Made by a program: the position numbers and the translations under genes. The notes below the pieces were generated by a model that worked only from the letters and a program-made list of their open reading frames with translations, did not search any database and had not been told where the DNA came from. From Verrucomicrobia subdivision 6 bacterium (GTDB lineage: Bacteria > Verrucomicrobiota > Verrucomicrobiia > Methylacidiphilales > Verrucolacustridaceae): 5,473 nt of DNA. The stretch covers positions 1 through 5,473 of the forward strand of contig CAMBGW010000075.1 in assembly GCA_945866245.1 (NCBI GenBank), written 5' to 3'. This document shows, in pieces, positions 1 to 5,473 of the stretch; the stretch's first letter is position 1, and each line of letters opens with the position of its first letter.

Positions 1-405
1 TAACTGCCCCCAACGCTCCATAATTTTTGCTAAGGCCGACTTCTTCATCGGCCCATCCGGCAACGCGTTCGCCCACGCCAAAGCTTTTTTTACATCCTCC
101 AAACCTGCCTTGGCTAAAATGTCCTCCAGCGCACGAGTCCGTTCTTTCAGCGAGCCAATCGCCGCGGCGCCCGCTAACTCTGAAACCAGTTCCGACCTAG
201 CCGATCCCCCAACCGATTGCCACTTGGGCTCCTCACTCTCCTCCGCTCCTTGCGCCACTTTCTTGGCCTCAAGCTCTTCCGAACCTGTAGGCCTAGATGG
301 GGCAGAGACTCTTCCCACCCCAAAACCCACCACCAACGCCACCCCAACCGAAGCAGCCAAAGGCCCCATACCTCCAAACAAACCACCTAAAATCGTCGAC
401 TTCAT
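1..405 (-). CDS. Membrane-anchored protein of unknown function, N-terminal part (runs off left edge)
   Basis: The frame is open from an ATG at 405 down to base 1, giving 135 residues with no stop, so the C-terminus lies outside the window. An in-frame stop at 415-417 just upstream makes this ATG the only long start; AAGAAG abuts it, so the ribosome site is weak. Residues 5-33 form a glycine-rich hydrophobic stretch (LGGLFGGMGPLAASVGVALV and on), read as a signal anchor or uncleaved signal peptide. Residues 34-68 are a polar, Glu/Ser-rich linker, and residues 70-135 look helical, ending in ALAWANALPDGP, then KKSALAKIMERWGQ. That W..LP.GP..(K/A)AL....W pattern resembles helical repeat proteins I recall from Verrucomicrobia, where it recurs several times; only one copy is visible here. 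The body would lie outside the cytoplasmic membrane if the anchor is N-in. It follows secA by 62 nt on the same strand, so co-transcription is possible. No enzyme motif is visible and function is unknown. Codons are G-rich like those of secA, which supports real coding on this strand. Confidence 0.75.
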   Translation of the reverse strand, partial: MKSTILGGLFGGMGPLAASVGVALVVGFGVGRVSAPSRPTGSEELEAKKVAQGAEESEEPKWQSVGGSARSELVSELAGAAAIGSLKERTRALEDILAKAGLEDVKKALAWANALPDGPMKKSALAKIMERWGQL

Positions 406-422
406 CTTCTTAAATTAACCCC

Positions 423-444
423 GTTCCAAACCCTGTCCAACCCT
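423..444 (-). repeat. Two adjacent imperfect G-rich repeat units between secA and the next gene
   Basis: On the minus strand the units AGGGTTGGAC (435-444) and AGGGTTTGGAAC (423-434) lie head to tail, differing by two single-base insertions. They sit in the 62-nt gap after the secA stop, among further G-runs at 419-422, 456-459 and 465-467. No stem-loop followed by a T-run is visible, so this does not look like an intrinsic terminator. The gap otherwise holds only the weak ribosome site of the downstream gene. Its role is unknown and it may be chance in a G-skewed strand. Confidence 0.4.
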
Positions 445-467
445 ACCAAAATTTACCCCTCTTGCCC

Positions 468-3437
468 TTATGCTGAAACCTTCAAACACCCCTTGGCACC
501 CGTCGCCCCACAGCAATTTTTAAACTTTTTATTCGCATCCAACGGACAAGGATCGTTTCTGCCCAACTTCGGCCCCTGCCTCTTCATCGGCGCTAACACC
601 TCCTCCACCATCGTGCTCCCCCCCTCCGCCTGCATGCTCATCGAACCTTCCGTCGTTTGCGCCTGCATCGGCAATTCACCCCGACCCGCCCTCTGAGGCA
701 AAGCCGAAAGAAAACTCTCAAAGGCCGACAAACTCGATGCCGACCTAAATAAATTGTGCACCACCTCCTCCTTAATCCTCCCCATCAACTCCCCAAACAT
801 CCCATAGGCCTCATTTTTATACTCAATCAACGGATCCTTCTGCCCATACGCCCGCAAATTAATCGAAGTCCGCAACCCATCCATCGCATAGAGATGCTCC
901 TGCCATAACCGATCGATCGCCCCCAAAACCACAAATCTCTCCAACGCCTTCACCGCCTCCGGATTCTCAAACTTCACCTTCACCTCATAGGCCTCTCTCA
1001 CCTTCGCCTTCAAAAGCTTCGCCCACTCCTCCTTCCCACCCACCTTCTGAAAATCCTCCTTTTGCAAACCCACCGGCATAGCCGAATTCGCCCAGTGCAC
1101 TAATCCATCCAGATCCACCGGATCCGTCCCTGCCCTCGCTTCCACCTCCGACGTAATTCTCTCATCCACCGTCTCAAAAACCTCCGGCCGTGGTTCGGTC
1201 GAATTCAACATATCGGAACGCCAGGCATAAATCACCGTCCTCTGCTGATTCATCACGTCGTCATACTGCAAGGTGTGCTTCCGAACCTGATAATTCCTGC
1301 CTTCGACCCGCTTTTGCGCCGTCTCCACCGACCGATTCAGCCACGGATGCTGTAACCCCTCATTTTCCTCCATTCCCAACTTCGTCATCAAACCAGCAAT
1401 CTTCCTCGAATCCCCAAAATTCCTCATCAAATCATCTTCAAAAGAAATAAAGAACTGGCTCGAACCTGGATCCCCCTGCCGAGCGCAGCGGCCCCGCAAC
1501 TGCCGATCGATCCGCCTCGACTCATGCCGCTCCGTTCCCACCACATGCAACCCCCCCAACTCGGCCACCCCTGGCGAAAGCTTAATGTCCGTCCCTCTTC
1601 CCGCCATGTTCGTCGCAATCATCACCGCCCCACGCTCTCCCGCCCTCGCCACAATCTCCGCCTCCAACTGATGCTGCTTCGCATTCAAGACGCTGTGGGG
1701 AATATTCTCCCGCCTGAGCATTCGACTAATAATTTCCGAGGACTCCACCGAAGCCGTTCCTACCAACATTGGCTGACCCGCTGCATTTCTCTTTTTGATC
1801 TCCTCAATCAACGCATTCAGCTTTTCCCGCCGAGTTTTAAAGATCAGATCATCCGCATCTTTTCTCACGCAATCCCGATTCGTCGGTACCACCACCACAC
1901 CCAACCGATAAATGTCCTTAAACTCATTCGCCTCCGTCTCCGCCGTTCCCGTCATTCCTGCCAACTTCTCATACAGACGGAAATAGTTCTGAATCGTGAT
2001 CGTCGCCAATGTCTGCGTCTCCCGATCGATCTGCACCCCCTCTCTGGCCTCCACTGCCTGATGCAATCCATCGCTCCATCGACGCCCTGGCATCAATCGC
2101 CCCGTGTACTCATCCACAATGACCACCTTGTTCTCCTGAACCACATAGTGGACATCCTTCTCAAAGACACAGTACGCCCGCAATAGCTGGCTGATATTAT
2201 GAATCCTCTGGCTCGCCTCCTCGTAATCCGCCTGTGCCTGAGCCTTGGCCTTAATCTTCTCCTCAAGAGAAAGGCCCGCGTTCGAATCAATATCGTGATT
2301 GGTCGTGATCAGATCCGGCACAGAGAAAAAGTTTGGATCGTTGGGATTGAGAAACGTTCGCCCCATCTGCGATAAGTCCGCCTCACTGTTCCTCTCGTCG
2401 ATCGAGAAGTACATCTCCTCCTTCGTCTTATATAACTCGGTCCGCCTTGTGTCCTGATACATCTCCAGCTCCGCATCATCCACCGCTCGCCTCGTACCTG
2501 GATCCTCCTGAAACTTTAAAAGCAGTTTATTTCGCGGCGACCCCAGCTTCACCTTGTACAACAACCGACCCGCTCCCTGCAGATCTCCCTTCTCCACCTT
2601 CTCCTTGGCCTGATTCGCCCAATCCGTGCACAAGGTATTCTGCTTACGCACCAACCCCTCAATGATCGACTTGTACTTATCAAACTGATGGGTCGAAACC
2701 GTAACTGGGCCCGAAATAATCAGCGGCGTCCTCGCCTCGTCGATCAGGATGCTGTCCACCTCGTCGATGATCGAATAAAAGTGCCCCCGCTGAACCTGAT
2801 CCTCTGGCGTAGTCGCCATTCCGTTATCCCGCAAATAATCAAAACCAAACTCCGAACTCGTTCCATAGGTGATATCACACGCATATTGAGCTCTTCGTTC
2901 CACCTGCGTCTGCCCGTGCTGCAGGCATCCCACCGTCAATCCAAGTTCTCGGTACACCTCCCCCATCCAGTCCGCATCCCGAGCCGCCAGATAATCGTTC
3001 ACCGTCACGATGTGTACTCCCTTACTGGAAAGCGCATTCAGATAGGTCGGCAACGTAGCTACTAATGTCTTACCTTCTCCCGTCGCCATTTCCGCAATCC
3101 GCCCTGAATGCAAAACCATTCCGCCGATCAGCTGAACATCGAAGGGGATCATCTCCCACAAAATTTCCTGTCCGCGCACCCGAATCCGTCTCTTTTCCTC
3201 GGTGAAGCGACGGCAGCAGTTCTTCACTACCGCGAACGCCTCAGGTAACAGCTGGTCCAAAGACTCTCCTTTTGCCAACCGCTCCCGGAAGGCCGCTGTT
3301 TTTCCCCGGAGCTGCTCCATGGAGAGTGATCGCAAGGCCTCCTCATGCCGGTTGATCTCCCCGACCAAAGGAGTCAGACGCCGAACCTCCCGCTGGTTCT
3401 GCGTCCCCAAGATTTTCTTTAAAACCCATCCTATCAT
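468..3437 (-). CDS. secA: Preprotein translocase subunit SecA
   Basis: SecA is the cytoplasmic ATPase that pushes unfolded preproteins through the SecYEG channel. The 989-residue product carries the full domain order. NBD1 has a Q-motif-like FDVQLIGG (99-106), Walker A MATGEGKT (117-124) and Walker B DEVD (225-228). The preprotein-binding region follows, then the YTGRLMPGRRWSDGLHQAVE block (444-463) and KLAGMTGTAETEANEF (491-506). NBD2 has ATNMAGRGTDIKL (608-620) and motif VI QLRGRCARQGDPG (646-658). The helical wing/scaffold has QYDDVMNQQR (724-733) and IDRLWQEHLYAMDGLR (841-856). The C-terminal tail has GRNDPCP...NCCG. It is longer than E. coli SecA (901) mainly because of about 80 extra helical residues near 262-345, as I recall for Bacteroidetes and PVC homologs. 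The tail zinc motif has Leu966 where the second Cys is usual. The start is bounded by an in-frame stop at 3450-3452; a weak AGGA lies at 3448-3451, 10 nt from the ATG. The N-terminus (MIGWVLKKILGTQNQREV) fits the family. Confidence 0.98.
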   Translation of the reverse strand: MIGWVLKKILGTQNQREVRRLTPLVGEINRHEEALRSLSMEQLRGKTAAFRERLAKGESLDQLLPEAFAVVKNCCRRFTEEKRRIRVRGQEILWEMIPFDVQLIGGMVLHSGRIAEMATGEGKTLVATLPTYLNALSSKGVHIVTVNDYLAARDADWMGEVYRELGLTVGCLQHGQTQVERRAQYACDITYGTSSEFGFDYLRDNGMATTPEDQVQRGHFYSIIDEVDSILIDEARTPLIISGPVTVSTHQFDKYKSIIEGLVRKQNTLCTDWANQAKEKVEKGDLQGAGRLLYKVKLGSPRNKLLLKFQEDPGTRRAVDDAELEMYQDTRRTELYKTKEEMYFSIDERNSEADLSQMGRTFLNPNDPNFFSVPDLITTNHDIDSNAGLSLEEKIKAKAQAQADYEEASQRIHNISQLLRAYCVFEKDVHYVVQENKVVIVDEYTGRLMPGRRWSDGLHQAVEAREGVQIDRETQTLATITIQNYFRLYEKLAGMTGTAETEANEFKDIYRLGVVVVPTNRDCVRKDADDLIFKTRREKLNALIEEIKKRNAAGQPMLVGTASVESSEIISRMLRRENIPHSVLNAKQHQLEAEIVARAGERGAVMIATNMAGRGTDIKLSPGVAELGGLHVVGTERHESRRIDRQLRGRCARQGDPGSSQFFISFEDDLMRNFGDSRKIAGLMTKLGMEENEGLQHPWLNRSVETAQKRVEGRNYQVRKHTLQYDDVMNQQRTVIYAWRSDMLNSTEPRPEVFETVDERITSEVEARAGTDPVDLDGLVHWANSAMPVGLQKEDFQKVGGKEEWAKLLKAKVREAYEVKVKFENPEAVKALERFVVLGAIDRLWQEHLYAMDGLRTSINLRAYGQKDPLIEYKNEAYGMFGELMGRIKEEVVHNLFRSASSLSAFESFLSALPQRAGRGELPMQAQTTEGSMSMQAEGGSTMVEEVLAPMKRQGPKLGRNDPCPLDANKKFKNCCGATGAKGCLKVSA

Positions 3438-3568
3438 GAACTTTTCATCCTACCCAAAGCCCTCTTTTCTTCCAGCTTCAATCCAATGACATTTACTTCC
3501 GCCAAGTTTTTCAACCCCTTATTTGACCTTGAGCAAGGGAGATAGTATTTTCTAACGCTCTTAGCCAT
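3434..3568 (-). CDS. Possible 44-residue leader ORF overlapping the secA start (speculative)
   Basis: A short frame starts at an ATG at 3568-3566, opposite the katG start codon, and ends with TGA at 3436-3434. The TGA overlaps the secA ATG as ATGA, a classic translational-coupling layout. Directly upstream on the minus strand is GAGGTGG (3577-3571), a good Shine-Dalgarno match with about 5 nt between GAGG and the ATG. This is better than the site before secA itself. The peptide starts MAKSVRKYYLPCSRSNKGLK, is basic, and has no hydrophobic signal segment, so it does not look like SecM or VemP, the known export-sensing leaders of sec genes. The frame stays open upstream to an ATG at 3706, antisense to katG. 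Against it: the SD bases are also katG codons 2-4, the frame overlaps both candidate promoters, and its own promoter would have to lie inside katG. It may well be chance. Confidence 0.2.
   Translation of the reverse strand: MAKSVRKYYLPCSRSNKGLKNLAEVNVIGLKLEEKRALGRMKSS
3486..3514 (-). promoter_or_regulatory. Candidate secA promoter
   Basis: On the minus strand TTGAAA (3514-3509) is followed after 17 nt by TGTCAT (3491-3486). This is a fair match to the -35 box and a 4 of 6 match to the -10 box of the housekeeping sigma factor. Transcription would begin near 3479, about 40 nt before the secA ATG. It is the best pair I see on this strand in the intergenic region, but weak boxes of this quality occur by chance. 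Confidence 0.25.
3523..3551 (+). promoter_or_regulatory. Candidate katG promoter, giving a very short leader
   Basis: TTGACC (3523-3528) and TATTTT (3546-3551) are separated by 17 nt, matching 5 of 6 and 4 of 6 of the housekeeping -35 and -10 boxes. An alternative -10, TAGTAT at 3543-3548, leaves only 14 nt. With the 17-nt pair, transcription would start near 3558, leaving roughly 9 nt before the katG ATG. This fits the absence of a Shine-Dalgarno sequence there. Confidence 0.4.
3527..3538. promoter_or_regulatory. Small dyad in the katG promoter spacer, possible operator
   Basis: CCTTG-AG-CAAGG is a perfect 5-bp inverted repeat with a 2-bp centre. It starts on the last two bases of the candidate -35 box and fills the first part of the spacer. 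katG genes are often controlled by peroxide or iron sensors (OxyR, PerR, Fur), but this short dyad does not match their longer consensus sites as I know them. The regulator, if any, is unknown. Confidence 0.25.
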
Positions 3569-5473
3569 GTCCACCTCGTCCAAATGTCCTTTCCTCGGCA
3601 GCACCGGAGCCCGCACCGAACCCGTCGCCCCATCGAACGACTCTTGGTGGCCGAATCGCCTCAATCTGAAGATTCTCGCCCTACACTCTGAGAAGACCAA
3701 TCCCATGGGGAAGAGCTTTAACTATGCCCAAGAGTTCAAGAAACTGGATCTCCCCAAAGTCAAAAAAGATCTCGTTACCCTCATGACCGACTCCCAATCC
3801 TGGTGGCCCGCCGATTGGGGACACTACGGCCCCTTCTTCATCCGGATGGCCTGGCACAGTGCCGGCACCTACCGCACCTACGATGGTCGCGGAGGCGCCG
3901 GAACCGGCAACCAACGCTTCGCCCCGATCAACAGCTGGCCCGACAATATCAACCTTGATAAAGCGCGCCGCCTCCTTTGGCCCATGAAAAAGAAGTACGG
4001 CAACAAACTCTCTTGGGCCGACCTCTTTATTCTCTCAGGCAACGTGGCCTTGGAATCGATGGGCTTCAAAACCTTCGGCTTCGGTGGCGGTCGCGAGGAC
4101 ATCTGGGAACCGGAAGACGATATCTACTGGGGATCCGAAACTAAATGGCTGGGCGACAGCCGCTACACCGGCGATCGGGTACTCGAAGAACCTCTCGGCG
4201 CAGTTCAGATGGGACTGATCTATGTCAATGCGGAGGGTCCGAACGGAAAACCTGATCCCCTAGGCTCCGCCCGCGATGTTCGGGAAACGTTTGCCCGTAT
4301 GGCCATGAATGACGAAGAAACGGTGGCTCTCGTCGCTGGCGGCCACACCTTCGGAAAATCCCACGGCGCCGGGGATCCCAAGTTGATTGAGCGTGAGCCC
4401 GAAGGCGCTCCCTTGGAGGAGATGGGCCTGGGTTGGAGGAGCCGCTTCGGCACAGGCATGGGAGCCGACACCATCAGCAACGGTATCGAAGGTGCCTGGA
4501 AACCTAACCCCACTAAGTGGGACATGGGATATTTTAAAACTCTTTTCGGATATGAGTGGGAGTTAACCAAAAGCCCCGCTGGATCCTTTCAGTGGTTGGC
4601 TAAAGATGTGCGCCCCGAAGACATGATTCCCGATGCTCATGACCCCACCAAAAAGCACCGTCCCATGATGACCACGGCTGATCTAGCGCTTCGGATGGAC
4701 CCCGCGTATGAAAAGATCTCGCGCCACTACCTCGCAAATCCGGATCTCTTTGCCGACTCCTTCGCCCGCGCTTGGTTCAAACTGACCCACCGCGACATGG
4801 GCCCCCGCTGCCGCTACCTCGGCTCGGAAGTTCCCAAGGAAGTTCTCATCTGGCAGGACCCCGTTCCCGCCGTCGACCACAAGCTGATCGGCGAAAAGGA
4901 AATTACTGCCCTCAAAACCAAGATCCTCGCCTCCGGCCTTCCCCTCACCCAGTGGGTTAAGGCCGCTTGGGCTTCGGCCTCCACCTTCCGCGGTTCCGAT
5001 CTGCGTGGCGGCGCCAACGGAGCACGCCTTCGTCTAGCACCCCAAAACGCATGGGAGGTCAACGAACCCAGGGAACTTTGCCAAGCCTTTCAAAAAATCG
5101 AACCCATCCGAGCCGAGTTCAATGCTTCTGCCCCGGGTGGAATGAAAGTCTCCACCGCGGATCTGATCGTCCTCGCAGGATGTGCCGCCGTGGAAGAGGC
5201 CGCCAAAAAAGCCGGTCACAACATCAAGGTCCCGTTCTCCCCAGGTCGGACCGACGCCACTCAGGAACAGACCGATGTTGCCTCGTTCGCCCTACTCGAG
5301 CCGCGCACAGATGGTTTTCGTAATTACACCCGCCAAGGACTCAAAGGCCCGGCGGAAGAGTTGCTCGTCGACCGTGCCCAGTTGATGAAACTGACCGCAC
5401 CCGAAATGACCGCCCTGATCGGTGGAATGCGCGTTCTCGACACCAACTTCGGCCACACCAAGCACGGTGTGTT
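3567..5473 (+). CDS. katG: Catalase-peroxidase KatG (C-terminus beyond right edge)
   Basis: KatG is a cytoplasmic haem enzyme that breaks down hydrogen peroxide by catalase and broad peroxidase reactions. I translated the frame codon by codon: it is open for 635 codons to the window edge. The family usually has about 720-750 residues, so roughly 90-110 are missing. The distal haem side has Arg93, Trp96 and His97 in FFIRMAWHSAGTYR. The Trp96-Tyr219-Met245 set of the KatG-specific covalent adduct is present (Y in GLIYVNAEGP, M in RMAMNDEE). The proximal side has His260 (GGHTFGKSHGAG), Trp311 and Asp372. Arg409, the adduct-contacting arginine (Mtb Arg418), is in HRDMGP. The second, haem-less domain begins near 430 and contains FRGSDLRGGANGARLRL (474-490) and PGRTDATQEQTD (559-570). 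The start is supported by SSKCPF at 4-9 and an in-frame stop at 3543-3545. No Shine-Dalgarno precedes the ATG. Codons end mostly in C, unlike secA on the other strand. Confidence 0.98.
   Translation, partial: MSTSSKCPFLGSTGARTEPVAPSNDSWWPNRLNLKILALHSEKTNPMGKSFNYAQEFKKLDLPKVKKDLVTLMTDSQSWWPADWGHYGPFFIRMAWHSAGTYRTYDGRGGAGTGNQRFAPINSWPDNINLDKARRLLWPMKKKYGNKLSWADLFILSGNVALESMGFKTFGFGGGREDIWEPEDDIYWGSETKWLGDSRYTGDRVLEEPLGAVQMGLIYVNAEGPNGKPDPLGSARDVRETFARMAMNDEETVALVAGGHTFGKSHGAGDPKLIEREPEGAPLEEMGLGWRSRFGTGMGADTISNGIEGAWKPNPTKWDMGYFKTLFGYEWELTKSPAGSFQWLAKDVRPEDMIPDAHDPTKKHRPMMTTADLALRMDPAYEKISRHYLANPDLFADSFARAWFKLTHRDMGPRCRYLGSEVPKEVLIWQDPVPAVDHKLIGEKEITALKTKILASGLPLTQWVKAAWASASTFRGSDLRGGANGARLRLAPQNAWEVNEPRELCQAFQKIEPIRAEFNASAPGGMKVSTADLIVLAGCAAVEEAAKKAGHNIKVPFSPGRTDATQEQTDVASFALLEPRTDGFRNYTRQGLKGPAEELLVDRAQLMKLTAPEMTALIGGMRVLDTNFGHTKHGV

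Noticed and set aside
110..418. Plus-strand frame of 102 codons opposite the left-edge gene
   Set aside because: The product is low-complexity Ser/Pro/Ala/Thr with no recognisable motif. The minus-strand frame has a proper membrane anchor and matching codon use.
406..467. Intrinsic terminator after secA
   Set aside because: No stem followed by a T-run is visible on the minus strand in this gap.
900..2035. Repeated CGATCGA words (near 909, 1503 and 2023)
   Set aside because: They fall at unrelated spacings inside conserved SecA codons (Ile-Asp-Arg), so coding explains them without a repeat element.
1524..2186. Plus-strand frame of 220 codons inside secA
   Set aside because: It is fully antisense to conserved SecA sequence. 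Its Arg/His/Leu-rich product is typical of a shadow frame.
3707..3709. Alternative katG start at the ATG of codon 47
   Set aside because: It would remove the KCPF and WWPN..L....HS segment that other KatG proteins share, so the start at 3567 is preferred.
3681..5219. Several minus-strand frames of 61-116 codons opposite katG
   Set aside because: All lie opposite conserved KatG codons, have no family resemblance, and overlap one another in different frames.

Overview
The window is ordinary bacterial chromosome with no phage, IS, CRISPR or RNA gene. The best guess is a member of the PVC group, most likely Verrucomicrobiota. This rests on three things: a SecA of the long type, with an inserted segment in the preprotein-binding region and a GRCARQGDPG-type motif VI; a partial membrane-anchored protein with an 'ALAWANALPDGP...W' helical segment of a kind I associate with Verrucomicrobia; and a strongly strand-skewed, moderately GC-rich composition. 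The assignment is made from memory of these families, without any search.

Layout from left to right. Positions 1-405 (minus) hold the first 135 codons of a membrane-anchored protein of unknown function that runs off the left edge. A 62-nt G-rich gap (on the coding strand) separates it from secA (468-3437, minus), which is complete at 989 codons. A 129-nt divergent intergenic region (3438-3566) follows. Then katG (3567 to the right edge, plus) encodes catalase-peroxidase; 635 codons are present and the C-terminal end is missing.

The genes serve different functions: SecA drives protein export through SecYEG, and KatG detoxifies hydrogen peroxide. secA and the left-edge gene share a strand and may be co-transcribed, with no visible terminator between them. 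katG is transcribed divergently from what looks like its own promoter.

No obviously new system was found. Points worth a second look are: a SecA C-terminal zinc motif lacking one of its four usual ligands; a possible 44-codon leader ORF that starts opposite the katG start codon and overlaps the secA start by ATGA; a near-leaderless katG promoter with a small dyad in its spacer; and opposite codon preferences in secA and katG that follow strand skew.
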